From NCBI GenBank assembly GCA_018396535.1, contig JAGTQC010000001.1, positions 186,001-250,000 of the forward strand: a stretch of 64,000 nucleotides of DNA, read 5' to 3'. This DNA comes from Candidatus Bathyarchaeota archaeon. GTDB taxonomy: Archaea > Thermoproteota > CALKCG01 > B24 > DRYS01. The translations under genes and the position numbers were made by a program. Within the stretch, counting starts at the first letter, position 1. The number at the start of each line of letters is the position of its first letter. The notes beneath the pieces were generated by a model. It ran no database searches and was not told where the DNA came from. It was given only the letters and a program-made list of their open reading frames with translations. Below, piece after piece: positions 42,153 through 50,687 of the stretch.

Positions 42153-42715
42153 TCATATCCTCATACTCTTCTCTATCTCCATCTGCATTATCGAAGCTGT
42201 AAATGGGCCTAAACCTATACTCTCCTCATACTTACCTGGAGTCCAGTTATCTTCAGGTATTATATAGCCGATCTCATCGTTTCCGAGATAAGTTATGACC
42301 TTACATCTACAATCCATCACGCTTCTCACCTCCACACCAATTCTAGCGATACAAACTTCCGTTACCACCACTCCATTCACGATCGAACGTCTTACAAGAC
42401 CCCTTCTCATAGCCTCGAGGGGTATAGGATTCTCTAAGGGTATGGTTAACTCTCTATAAGCTATATCGATCCTAGCATCCTCGATTATCTATCCGTACCT
42501 TAAACATTCTAAAGCATACCTAACTAGTTTAACCCTGATACGTTCAGCTTCATAAAAGCTTCTAGCTTCGACATCAGGTGTTAGCATACCTCCTAGAGGA
42601 CCATTCACGAATACAGTTACACCGCCTATAGCATCTTCTATACTCGATCTAAGATAGTGCATGTAATCCGATGTTAAAAGCCTATCCTCGCTAGATAATA
42701 CTTTATATGGTAACT
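42153..42715 (-). pseudogene. Neutral-ceramidase-like pseudogene with in-frame TAG and missing N-terminus
   Basis: Reading the minus strand from about 42715, one frame gives LLTSDYMHYLRSSIEDAIGG and VFVNGPLGGMLTPDVEARSFYEAERIR. A TAG follows at 42489-42491, then the same frame continues to the last block KVITYLGNDEIGYIIPEDNW plus TPGKYEESIGLGP. The intact relative at 14186-15415 has LLITGEYPGYLSRTVE, LNGAFGDINPYTPG and ELGYIPTVNAYDEGGYE in the same order. The N-terminal ~40% is absent and the frame upstream is closed by a stop. The last 85 codons alone form an ORF from an internal ATG, but would not make a functional domain. Confidence 0.78.
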
Positions 42716-42835
42716 ATGGTATACATATATCCATCGTAGAATCTTGATATATATAGATAGCGATCAACTAACCCTCTATCAAGGCTATTCTTCACTATTC
42801 ACTATATCTAACCCCTTATGATTGAAAGTTTGAAT

Positions 42836-43201
42836 TTACCTTATGGATACTAAGCATTCTAGTATTCTTCTAACATCTAGATCATCCCTCAAATATATCC
42901 CTATCTTAGATGCTTCCACAGCTAACGGATCTCTCCTACGAATTAGCCTAGTAAGCTCGTTGATCGTTAAAGGTATTACCTCGAAGCCTGGTGGGTAATC
43001 TATAGCTTTAAGCCTTTCTAAAGGATTACCGGTAAACTCTGATATAAGTAGTATATCTACATCGCTCCATAGATTAAAATCGCCTCTAGCATAGGATCCT
43101 ATCAGGATCACGGTAGCTCTAAACTTTAAGCTATCAGCCCAATTCTTAGCTATCCTTATAACCCCTTCCCTCAACCTCCTCCTCTCTTCAAATACCTCCA
43201 T
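42836..43201 (-). CDS. MNT-type nucleotidyltransferase-domain protein of a HEPN/MNT pair
   Basis: 121 residues. VILIGSYARGDFNLWSDVDILLIS is the polymerase-beta-like nucleotidyltransferase signature (GSxxxG and DxD). In HEPN/MNT toxin-antitoxin modules the MNT partner neutralises the HEPN toxin, in studied cases by adding AMP to it. It is translated downstream of the HEPN gene, with a 31-nt overlap (43171-43201). No promoter of its own is seen. Confidence 0.87.
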   Translation of the reverse strand: MEVFEERRRLREGVIRIAKNWADSLKFRATVILIGSYARGDFNLWSDVDILLISEFTGNPLERLKAIDYPPGFEVIPLTINELTRLIRRRDPLAVEASKIGIYLRDDLDVRRILECLVSIR

Positions 43202-43602
43202 ATGTCCTCAACCCACGAGATGACACGACTAGAATAACCGATAGCGTTAGTAGCATCTAGCTTAGTATAGTATTCATAAGGCATACCTTCAGCCCACGCA
43301 TTAGGATACCTAGTAGGTACATAGTACTTATCCAACGTCTTAGCATACTCTATAACATCATTTGGAATCGAAATACCTAGAGATCCAACATTCACTAACA
43401 GCTTCGATACACTATGACCGTAAGCTGGTGAACCGATACCATATAGTAATGCTTTAACAGCAAACTCAGCAGCTTGCTGAGCTTTAAAACAAGCCCAGTT
43501 ATAATCCCCCCTATCCATATCACCGCAAGCAGATTCTAGAGTCTTCTTAGCAGTAGATATCCATCTAAGATACTCACTATCATCGAGCATATTTATATCC
43601 AC
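43171..43602 (-). CDS. HEPN-domain protein of a HEPN/MNT pair
   Basis: 143-residue four-helix HEPN protein. DYNWACFKAQQAAEFAVKALLYGIG, GHSVSKLL and KYYVPTRYPNAWAEGMPYEYYT are standard landmarks. Active HEPN RNases carry an R-x4-6-H motif; I find none here (the only His, in YGHS, has no Arg at that spacing). It may be inactive or of the variant group paired with MNT in archaea. It is first in a two-gene unit overlapping the nucleotidyltransferase. Confidence 0.87.
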   Translation of the reverse strand: MDINMLDDSEYLRWISTAKKTLESACGDMDRGDYNWACFKAQQAAEFAVKALLYGIGSPAYGHSVSKLLVNVGSLGISIPNDVIEYAKTLDKYYVPTRYPNAWAEGMPYEYYTKLDATNAIGYSSRVISWVEDIWRYLKRGGG

Positions 43603-43756
43603 TAATTAAATACCGATTAGCTTCCTAATTAAAACATTCTACGACCGTTAAATCTTTACGCCGAATAACCTTTCAAACATAGCATCTCTGAATCGTAACT
43701 ACTAGAGAAGGAGATAGTATAATTAGTTAGTGTGTTCTCTATTATGTTTTAAAGCT

Positions 43757-44866
43757 ATGTATTCTACCCCGTATGAAGATATATTAGCTATATTCGAGAG
43801 GAGGGATAGCGGAGTTCCATGGAATATAAGGCATGAATTCTGGTACTACTATAACCTTGCTAGAGGCGTTCTACCAGATAAGTATCGAGGTATGAGTTTA
43901 ATCGATGTATGTATAGAGTGGGGCGCTAGCTGGAGATGCTACTCCGGATATTTTACAGATAGCTTTGTCAGAGTATCGTATACTGGGGATGTGCATATCG
44001 AGAGGATTGTGAATGACAGGATTATTATAACATTATTCAGTACACCTAGAGGTGTATTGAAGCAGATATCTTTAAGGGATGAATATGGGTTGACATCTAG
44101 AATTATAGAATACCCGGTTAAGAGCTTAGACGATTTTAAACCTTTAGAGTATATCCTCGAGAATACGAGGGTTTTATTCGATATCGAAACCTACCACAGG
44201 ATGGAGAAGAATATCAGAGGTCAAGGCATAGTCTCATATTTCTTCCCTAGATCACCCTATCAGAGACTCATACTAGAGTATATGGGTTTTGAAAGAACAG
44301 TACGATTCCTATCTAGGTATAGGAGCGATGTAGAGGGGTTCATGGAAGTTATCCGTTCATCCGATCAAATATTCTACGATGTAATAGCTAGTACTCCTAT
44401 CAAGATACTTAACCTAGGTGAGAACATAGATGTAAGGATGACTCCTCCTAGGATATTCGAGAAATACTGTCTACCATACTATCAGGAGAGGGTTGAATAT
44501 CTACATCGACGAGGCAAGTATGTACATATACACGTAGATGGGTATGCTAAACAGCTACTACCACTTCTAAGAGGGTCAGGTTTAGATGGCGTAGAAGCTT
44601 TAACGGTAAAGCCTGTAGGAGATATGACTTTGGAAGATATCGAGAAGTATCTTGGAGATGAGATTATTATACTCGATGGTATACCATACATATACTTCAT
44701 ACCAGAAGCGGTAAGCCTAGATAAATTTGAAGAGTTCGTGAAGAGAATAATATCCATGTTTAGAGGCAGGTTGATACTAGGGGTATCTGATGAACTACCA
44801 CCCTCAGCAGATACATCTAGGGTGAGAAGGGTATCGGAGATCATAGATATGATGCTGAGAAGCTAG
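43757..44866 (+). CDS. Uroporphyrinogen decarboxylase-fold protein, second copy
   Basis: About 369 residues from ATG 43757. The C-terminal half matches the URO-D/methyltransferase family: IFEKYCLPYYQERVEYLHRRGKYVHIHVDGYAKQLLPLL and LPPSADTSRVRRVSEIIDMM. As in the copy at 32597, the H-x-C zinc site is replaced by H-x-D (HVD). A methyltransferase or decarboxylase role on a small substrate is possible. GTG 43730 is rejected as start because TATA AGTATAATTAG (43716-43726) would place transcription after it. It ends 9 bp before the convergent GNAT gene. Confidence 0.72.
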   Translation: MYSTPYEDILAIFERRDSGVPWNIRHEFWYYYNLARGVLPDKYRGMSLIDVCIEWGASWRCYSGYFTDSFVRVSYTGDVHIERIVNDRIIITLFSTPRGVLKQISLRDEYGLTSRIIEYPVKSLDDFKPLEYILENTRVLFDIETYHRMEKNIRGQGIVSYFFPRSPYQRLILEYMGFERTVRFLSRYRSDVEGFMEVIRSSDQIFYDVIASTPIKILNLGENIDVRMTPPRIFEKYCLPYYQERVEYLHRRGKYVHIHVDGYAKQLLPLLRGSGLDGVEALTVKPVGDMTLEDIEKYLGDEIIILDGIPYIYFIPEAVSLDKFEEFVKRIISMFRGRLILGVSDELPPSADTSRVRRVSEIIDMMLRS

Positions 44867-44875
44867 AATTCAACA

Positions 44876-46048
44876 TCATATATAGTTGAGTCCATAACTG
44901 ATTGAAGGTAGAGGCATTACCCTTTTAAAGACTTCTGGAATAGCCTCCATATTTATCCTAATATCATCACGTGTGTTATGTACAACGCTAGGCCTACCTA
45001 ATATGAGAGCGGTGAGGACCCTAGGATCTTCGATCCTCATAGATTTACCTGAAGCGTATAGCTCGATATATTTATCGTACGATGAAATTTTAAACCCCTC
45101 TACACCTATCCTCTCCTCTATATATGGTCTAATTTTATCGATGAATTTTATCGGATCGAGTATAGCAAAGCTTGCAGGAGCATAAGATGATATAGGTTTT
45201 AATCCATAAGATTCTAGAAGGGTTACAAGATCCCAGTCGCCATAAGGAACTGGTAGTCTTATACAATTAGCTTCAAACATCCTTAAAGCATCATATAGCA
45301 TACCGAGGATAGCGCTTCTAGATCCAGCATACTCTATCACAGCTAATAAATCGCTATGCCATCCAGGCCATCTATGTAGTAGAACTATATATGCAACAGG
45401 CCTACCCATCCTGTAAGATAAAAGTATTGATACGTACCCTCTAGCTTCGATACCAGCCGTATATATCCTATCTACGAGAAGCTTAAACTCTTCATAGCTC
45501 CTCCTAAACCTCACAGGCTCTCTCTGATATACATCGATAAGATCTAAAATCCTATCTTCAGTATACTTTTCAATTTTCATCCTATCCATATGCTCAGCTA
45601 AAAGCCTAGCTGCTTCGACCGATATATGGTAATCGTAGATTATACCTGATTCCACACATCCAGCTCTACTATATAATGTCCTAGCACCAGAAATCATAGC
45701 TAGATCAATACCATCTCTACGAAGCTTAGATAGAGCATCATCAACTAGTATAGAAGCATAGCCCCTCATCCTATAATCCGGATGTGTACATACACATCCT
45801 ATAAGACCGACTTTAAACTGTATTCCGTAGAAGTATAACAGCCCCTCCCATATCCCTAGGTGAGAAACTACTCTACCATCACGTACTATAACCCTTAGGT
45901 TTTCTAAATTATTCTCAGAGAATACTTGAGGGAAGACCTTATCGATAGATATACCGTATCTATCAAAGCCGAAAATCCAGCTTACAAGCTTAATTACTTC
46001 AGGAAGCTCCTGGATCCTAGCAGCTCTAGGCCCTTCGAACATAACCAT
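44876..46048 (-). CDS. GNAT-family N-acetyltransferase, Eis-like architecture
   Basis: 390 residues. The N-terminal GNAT domain has VGLIGCVCTHPDYRMRGYASILVDDAL (acetyl-CoA-binding Arg/Gly loop) and MISGARTLYSRAGCVESG. A second, weaker GNAT-like part and a C-terminal region (about 290-390) like the sterol-carrier fold follow, as in Eis-type enzymes. It may acetylate an amine on a small molecule, sugar or peptide. Start ATG 46048. Confidence 0.78.
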   Translation of the reverse strand: MVMFEGPRAARIQELPEVIKLVSWIFGFDRYGISIDKVFPQVFSENNLENLRVIVRDGRVVSHLGIWEGLLYFYGIQFKVGLIGCVCTHPDYRMRGYASILVDDALSKLRRDGIDLAMISGARTLYSRAGCVESGIIYDYHISVEAARLLAEHMDRMKIEKYTEDRILDLIDVYQREPVRFRRSYEEFKLLVDRIYTAGIEARGYVSILLSYRMGRPVAYIVLLHRWPGWHSDLLAVIEYAGSRSAILGMLYDALRMFEANCIRLPVPYGDWDLVTLLESYGLKPISSYAPASFAILDPIKFIDKIRPYIEERIGVEGFKISSYDKYIELYASGKSMRIEDPRVLTALILGRPSVVHNTRDDIRINMEAIPEVFKRVMPLPSISYGLNYI

Positions 46049-46153
46049 ATCCTGAGTACAGATAATCTATGAGATATTAACATTCAGACTGTAGTATTCA
46101 TAGAATTAGTGAAGAGATAAAAGTCTCGAGCATATCTAAACTCTACTTGCTAG

Positions 46154-46576
46154 ATGAGGTGCTTACGTTGCGGTCTATGCTGTAAGGATACAAAGATGGA
46201 GCTTTCGAATAACGATATCAGAAGGATAGTTAAGCTAGGATACAATCCGAGGGGATTCTTAGTGATACGTGATGGCATACCATACCTTAGGAATATAAAT
46301 GGCTACTGCTACTTCCATGATAAAGATAGTAGGAGATGTAGGATATACAGGTATAGACCGTTAGGATGTAGAGTATATCCGGTTATCTATATACAAGATG
46401 TAGATTTCACTATAGATAAACTATGTCCTATGCACTATACAGTATCTATAGATGAGCTCATAAGAAAATCATTGATCCTAATGAATCTTATTAAAAGAAT
46501 AGAGAAAGAACGTATAATACGTCTAAGATACGTTTATTATAATTTCTATAATAAGCATTCTATATTAGAAAATTAA
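46154..46576 (+). CDS. YkgJ/UPF0153-family cysteine-cluster protein
   Basis: 140 residues. The opening MRCLRCGLCCKDTKMELSN has the CxxCGxCC signature; RRCRIYRYRPLGCRVYPV and LCPMH add further Cys. The family probably binds an Fe-S cluster or zinc; its role is not settled. The basic C-terminus (LIRKSLILMNLIKRIEKERIIRLR) is an extra helix. ATG 46154 is the only sensible start. Confidence 0.85.
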   Translation: MRCLRCGLCCKDTKMELSNNDIRRIVKLGYNPRGFLVIRDGIPYLRNINGYCYFHDKDSRRCRIYRYRPLGCRVYPVIYIQDVDFTIDKLCPMHYTVSIDELIRKSLILMNLIKRIEKERIIRLRYVYYNFYNKHSILEN

Positions 46577-46811
46577 TATATTAAGCATAATTATACCTTA
46601 TTTGAATAGTTGAAGTATTTCTAATTAGAAATCTTAGATTCAGCATTTCTATATAGCGACTCTAACGCACATATAAAAGCATCTTATTGTAGGATTATCT
46701 TCTTATATTCACTACTAAACTTACTGTAAACAATAGCTTATCTAATCTAAGTTCTATATAAGAAAAAATAAATCTTCGAGAACCAGAATACCATATAGAT
46801 TTATCCTTAGC
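46577..46811. other. AT-rich intergenic region
   Basis: 235 bp between convergent genes. No gene or repeat seen beyond T- and A-rich runs that could serve termination. Confidence 0.4.
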
Positions 46812-47561
46812 CTACTTGAATATGGAGGCTAGGAGCATCATTACTATAAAGCCAGCCACCAACCCGAATGCCGCTTCTCTACCAAACCCCTTCCTATGAC
46901 TTTCAGGCATCATCTCATCTGCAACCACGAATAACATCGCTCCAGCTACGAATGCTAAACACCATGGTAAAAGATATTGCGAGATTGAAACTGATACTAA
47001 CCCAAGCAATCCTCCTAGCGGTTCAACAAGCCCTGTTAGAGATGCGTATCCTGTAGCTTTAGAAGCCCTATACTTCTCTCTTAGTAGTGGTAATGCAACA
47101 GCTAAGCCTTCAGGCATATTCTGCAACCATATAGCTGTAGCGATTACTAACCTGGATGCTATATCACCGGAGCCGAAGCTCACCCCAACTGCCAACCCCT
47201 CAGGGAGGTTATGGATCGTTATAGCTATCATCAACAACCAGATGCGCGGCAGCTTTGATAAAGGACCCTCAGCTCCTGCAACAGGATGGAAATGTGGAGT
47301 GAACCGATCTATTAAGTGGATTATAAACGCCCCGATACCGAGGCTTATGGCTGATACTATTGGCCCGCCTAATTCGATTGCTGGTACAAGGAGGCTGAAA
47401 GCTGTCGCAGCTAGCATGATACCGGCAGCGAATCCTAGAAGGATATCGAGCAGATTATCTGAAATATTCTTTAAAAACATTACTGGTAGAGCCCCAGCAC
47501 CAGTAGCTGAACCAGCTATAAGACTTGCAGTAAACCTGATAGCGAACAGATTCATTGACAT
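46812..47561 (-). CDS. ZIP-family divalent metal transporter
   Basis: 249 residues with eight hydrophobic helices. ITIHNLPEGLAVGVSFG in TM4 and IWLQNMPEGLAVALPL in TM5 form the paired metal-binding site (H-N-x-x-E-G and Q-N-x-x-E-G). FIIHLIDRFTPHFHPVAGAEG is the His-containing cytosolic loop. It most likely imports zinc or another divalent cation, of the ZupT/GufA group. Start at ATG 47561 (MSMNLF) or two codons later. Upstream lies a decayed PhoU-like gene. Confidence 0.88.
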   Translation of the reverse strand: MSMNLFAIRFTASLIAGSATGAGALPVMFLKNISDNLLDILLGFAAGIMLAATAFSLLVPAIELGGPIVSAISLGIGAFIIHLIDRFTPHFHPVAGAEGPLSKLPRIWLLMIAITIHNLPEGLAVGVSFGSGDIASRLVIATAIWLQNMPEGLAVALPLLREKYRASKATGYASLTGLVEPLGGLLGLVSVSISQYLLPWCLAFVAGAMLFVVADEMMPESHRKGFGREAAFGLVAGFIVMMLLASIFK

Positions 47562-47624
47562 CCATTTCTCTATGAAAGGATGTTATCCCAAGTTAGGTAA
47601 TAGAGGGGGTCATAAGTTTTACCC

Positions 47625-47850
47625 TTAGGCTGTGATTATTTGGTTTACGTTCAAGTTTAAGACTGCTTCAACAATATCGCTTGAATATTCCCCGATTCTA
47701 TGGATACTTTCTAGAAATAATTATTATATTAATGGGAAGCACCCTATCTACCCCTCTTTCAGTCATAATTTTTACTGCCTCAGTCTATATCAAAACCATC
47801 TTCCCAGCTAAGAAGACTATAGCAAAAGCTGGAAAGATGGCTCTACAAAC
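47625..47850 (-). pseudogene. PhoU-like gene remnant
   Basis: The minus strand encodes ESIHRIGEYSSDIVEAVLNL and then NVNQIITA before TAA (47625-47627), the typical last helix of PhoU domains (RIGDYAxxIAE). Before it, in a shifted frame, stands TEAVKIMTERGVDRVLPINI, matching the preceding PhoU helices, and further upstream the frame is closed by TAG. At least one frameshift (about 47700) and one stop break it. It is the tail of a PhoU-like phosphate or metal-uptake regulator gene, now dead, next to the ZIP transporter. Confidence 0.6.
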
Positions 47851-47880
47851 ATATCCATCACTCAGCCAGCTACGCTAGGT

Positions 47881-48106
47881 CTAATCTAAGATCGCTACGA
47901 TACAGGTAAACAATCATCTCCAGAAGGTTTCACCCGCTCGTGTAGAGCCTTAGTAAATACCCTGTCATAACATTAAGCATATTGGTTACAACAGAATAGG
48001 AGGTATAAATAGATAGCTTCGAGTTTACGATATAAAGGTTTTATGTTATGATTTTATCCACGATCTTAGCGGGGATCATTATACATAACGTAAGTTAGTG
48101 CTACGC
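47881..48106. other. Non-coding stretch
   Basis: No open frame, repeat or RNA signature recognised here; it may be more decayed sequence of the PhoU-like region. Confidence 0.35.
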
Positions 48107-48277
48107 TTAGCAACCTAGCGTTATTACACTATCCCATCTGTAGGTAACGGATAGATACCTTAATCGCATTACGTTGAAAGGGCCCTCATAGACATCTGCT
48201 TTTATTCCATCATTTAAAGCGTACGAAGATCTTTCTATCCCTGCCTCAGCTTTAGATATAAGATAATCAATTGTCAT
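48107..48277 (-). CDS. Possible small protein, 56 residues, unknown
   Basis: ATG 48277 opens a frame of 56 codons to TAA at 48107-48109. It starts MTIDYLISKAEAGIERSSYA, continues LNDGIKADVYEGPFN, and ends YRWDSVITLGC. Codon use resembles coding DNA here, but there is no clear ribosome site. It directly follows the antitoxin-like remnant on the same strand, so it may be part of the same decayed module. Real gene status is uncertain. Confidence 0.3.
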   Translation of the reverse strand: MTIDYLISKAEAGIERSSYALNDGIKADVYEGPFNVMRLRYLSVTYRWDSVITLGC

Positions 48278-48304
48278 CAATCAGCCTTTTATCTATTCAG
48301 TTGA

Positions 48305-48402
48305 ATATAGTAGCTTATCGAGTAACCCTTCTAAATCTTCCTCTTCAATCGGTATAATCGAAGCTACTAGGCTTCCCTAGTTTAACTATAGTAGCTAACT
48401 AA
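48305..48402 (-). pseudogene. Possible antitoxin (Phd/VapB-like) C-terminal remnant, frameshifted
   Basis: One minus frame reads LATIVKLGKP, and the next frame continues LVASIIPIEEEDLEGLLDKL before TAG. Together they resemble the tail of Phd/VapB-type antitoxins (xVVKHGKPVAAIVPIEE). The frame change at about 48370 and the missing N-terminus suggest decay. Assignment rests on this short similarity only. Confidence 0.35.
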
Positions 48403-48496
48403 CATGGATGAATCCTAGATAAATCTTTAAGCCATCAGGTGAAAGTAATATACTATATGAAGAGCTACATTTCCGTGAAGATATATGGTGATTTCT

Positions 48497-48814
48497 ATGA
48501 ATAGGAGAGTAGTTAAGAAGTTATTGATGATGTACATTGTATTTGTCTTAATGGTCGTTACGGGGATCATAAGCCTCGTATCTGGTATTATACTATGGCT
48601 TAGCGAAGAAGGTAGGTTTCGTGAAGGACTTCAACATGGTAGATACGTTAACAATGCTACGGAAGGATCTAGAAATGTCGTACTTAGACTAGGTAGAGGT
48701 TTATGGCGAGATATCCATATGTATTCTTCGCTTGCTTGCGTAGGAATAGTAGTAGTACATATATTATTCAACTGGAGATGGATAACTTCCGCGACTAAAG
48801 CCGTACTTAGATAA
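48497..48814 (+). CDS. Small membrane protein, DUF4405-like
   Basis: About 105 residues with two hydrophobic helices (LLMMYIVFVLMVVTGIISLVSGIILWL and MYSSLACVGIVVVHILFNW). WRDIHMYSS and VVHILFNWRW place His residues in membrane helices in the manner of cytochrome-b561-like DUF4405 proteins, which may bind heme. ATG 48497 (MNRRVVKK) gives the best N-terminus; an in-frame start four codons earlier is possible. TATA-like TAATATACTATATG lies about 40-50 nt upstream. Confidence 0.7.
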   Translation: MNRRVVKKLLMMYIVFVLMVVTGIISLVSGIILWLSEEGRFREGLQHGRYVNNATEGSRNVVLRLGRGLWRDIHMYSSLACVGIVVVHILFNWRWITSATKAVLR

Positions 48815-48955
48815 CAGTACAGTAATCGATTACAGCAGATACAACATAATCTATAAATTGCTGATGGAAGGTTGACCTATGAAGTGATCGAGATAGTTTC
48901 AAGATAAACGGTAAAGATAATCGTTATATATTATTCGGAACCTTAACCTAATGGT

Positions 48956-49612
48956 ATGAGTATGTTTCAGGATATTCGTAAATGGTATCGTGAAGTTACA
49001 GCTTATAGAGTTGTAGATTCTTTAAGAAAGAGAGGGTTTGAAGCATTCTATGTAGAATCTAAGATTGAAGCTAAGGATCTAGCACTTAGACTCATACCTT
49101 CTAATACGGTTACTATAGGGGTGGGTGGATCTGTGACGATAAGAGAGATTGGATTATTAGAGGCTCTATCTGATAAAGGATATAGAGTTACCCATCACTG
49201 GATAGAGGGATTGAGCGGGGATGAGAGTAGGAGAGTTAGACTTGAAGAAATTAACGCTGATGTATTTCTTACAAGCGTTAATGCTTTAACATTAGATGGT
49301 AGATTTATATTAGTAGATGGTGTAGGTAATCGTGTAGCAGCATCAGCCTTTGGACCTAAAACGGTTATAGCTATAGTAGGCTTCAATAAGCTGGTTCCAG
49401 ATCTAGATTACGGTTTATGGAGGGTTAAGAATGTTGCCATGCCTATGAATGCTAGAAGATTAAAGCTGGATACACCATGTGCTAAACTAGGATACTGTAC
49501 AGAATGCCAAGGCACTAGTAGAGGTTGTAGAGCTACCCTAATATTGGATATGAAGCCGTCGATGACAGAACACTATTACCTGATACTAGTAGGTGAAGAT
49601 CTAGGATTCTAA
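48956..49612 (+). CDS. LUD-domain protein (LutC/DUF162-like)
   Basis: 218 residues. VTIGVGGSVTIREIGLLEAL is the NagB-like nucleotide/CoA-loop of LUD proteins, followed by ADVFLTSVNALTLDGRFILVDGVGNRVAASAFGPKTVIAIVGFNKLV. The C-terminal CAKLGYCTECQGTSRGC has four Cys that could bind metal. In bacteria, LutC acts with LutAB in lactate oxidation; no LutAB genes are near. TATA GTTATATATTATTCGG at about 48922-48936 predicts a leaderless ATG. Confidence 0.85.
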   Translation: MSMFQDIRKWYREVTAYRVVDSLRKRGFEAFYVESKIEAKDLALRLIPSNTVTIGVGGSVTIREIGLLEALSDKGYRVTHHWIEGLSGDESRRVRLEEINADVFLTSVNALTLDGRFILVDGVGNRVAASAFGPKTVIAIVGFNKLVPDLDYGLWRVKNVAMPMNARRLKLDTPCAKLGYCTECQGTSRGCRATLILDMKPSMTEHYYLILVGEDLGF

Positions 49613-49652
49613 ACTTAGTATAATCTTATTCTAAGGCCATAATCTATATATC

Positions 49653-50174
49653 TTATATCGAATCAAGGATCTCTACGAGGTATCGTAAGACGAAATTAAC
49701 AGATTCCTCCACCTTATCCGACAAACCTACATTGAATCCTATAAATTGAGGTTGAATAGCTAAAACTAGTATACGAGCTTTTAAACCATTCATCTCCAAG
49801 TACTTAGCCATGATAGTCAAGGAAGGTTTATGCGTCGATATAGAGGCTCGATCAAGAGATGAAATATCGAGTAGAGATACAGAGCCTGGAGATCCACCGA
49901 AATCTACAGCATCCAAGATCAATATGAGATCAGGTTGAAAACGTAGGACGATCGATGTAAACGCTTCTGGGGCTACACCACACTCTAATACAAGTATACA
50001 CGGTTTATTAATTATAGCCGATAATCTTCTAGCAGCTATAATCCCAACCCCATCATCACCCATAAGCTCGTTACCCACACCTAAAATAGCTATCCTACTA
50101 CACCCAGCTACAACATTACCCAACATATCGATGAATGACTTCATCTCACGAAATAAATCTAATAATGATGACAC
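49653..50174 (-). CDS. Hydrogenase maturation endopeptidase (HycI/HyaD family)
   Basis: 173 residues. ILGVGNELMGDDGVGIIAARRL is the signature, with a nickel-binding Glu/Asp; DLILILDAVDFGGSPGSVSLLD and STHKPSL carry the other nickel ligands. It removes the C-terminal tail of a [NiFe]-hydrogenase large subunit after metal insertion. No hydrogenase structural gene lies in the window, but its presence implies one elsewhere. Start ATG 50174. Confidence 0.88.
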   Translation of the reverse strand: MSSLLDLFREMKSFIDMLGNVVAGCSRIAILGVGNELMGDDGVGIIAARRLSAIINKPCILVLECGVAPEAFTSIVLRFQPDLILILDAVDFGGSPGSVSLLDISSLDRASISTHKPSLTIMAKYLEMNGLKARILVLAIQPQFIGFNVGLSDKVEESVNFVLRYLVEILDSI

Positions 50175-50612
50175 TATTTCATCTATTAATATCTTACTCT
50201 GTAATTCAGCTAGGTAAGAAACTAAGCAGCATATATCATATAGTATAACGCTGACAAAACTCTACCAAGATAAAGTTTTCATAATAAGGTAGAGCCTATC
50301 ATTCTAAGTGACCTATCCCCTACTCATCGAATAAAGTCAACCTCACCCTGCCACTTCCCGTTCATCCATCATCCTCACTCAAAATTTTTACTGAATAGCT
50401 TAGCTACTTCCACCCTCTGTTAGGGCGCAGTCTGAATGTGCTTTACTTGAAAGAGCTAAAAGGGTGATGAGAATCGGCTGCTTCCAGGTTTTGGAAGAGT
50501 TGAATATTAAGAGGGGATATATGCTTAAAAATACTTTACGAATTTGGGATGGGGGTTGTCTTTAACTAAATATGAAGCCCGTTTTCATAAAAGTATGGAG
50601 GAGTATATTCAG
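50175..50612. other. Intergenic region upstream of the hydrogenase-protease gene and downstream of tRNA-Arg
   Basis: About 440 bp without a convincing gene. A plus-strand open stretch (about 50425-50565, RAQSECALLERAKRVMRIGC and following) has no start signal or recognisable family and may be remains of an inserted element next to the tRNA. Confidence 0.35.
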
Positions 50613-50687
50613 CGGACCCGGCGGGATTTGAACCCGCGACCACCGGCTTAGAGGGCCGATGCGCTGTCCTGGCTGCGCTACGGGTCC
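50613..50687 (-). tRNA. tRNA-Arg (anticodon TCT) with an unusual C at position 33
   Basis: The minus strand gives acceptor GGACCCG/CGGGTCC with discriminator G, D-arm GCGCAGCCAGGACAGCGC, anticodon stem TCGGC/GCCGG, and T-arm GCGGG-TTCAAAT-CCCGC. The 7-base anticodon loop is CCTCTAA: anticodon TCT for the very common AGA codon, but base 33 is C instead of the near-universal U. Its first 10 bases also encode the last codons and stop of the upstream transporter gene. No intron, no encoded CCA. Confidence 0.93.

Noticed and set aside
42489..42491. In-frame TAG in the ceramidase-like pseudogene as a possible pyrrolysine codon
   Set aside because: TAG is a common ordinary stop in this window, no pyl genes are seen, and the N-terminal part of the protein is missing as well, so decay is simpler.
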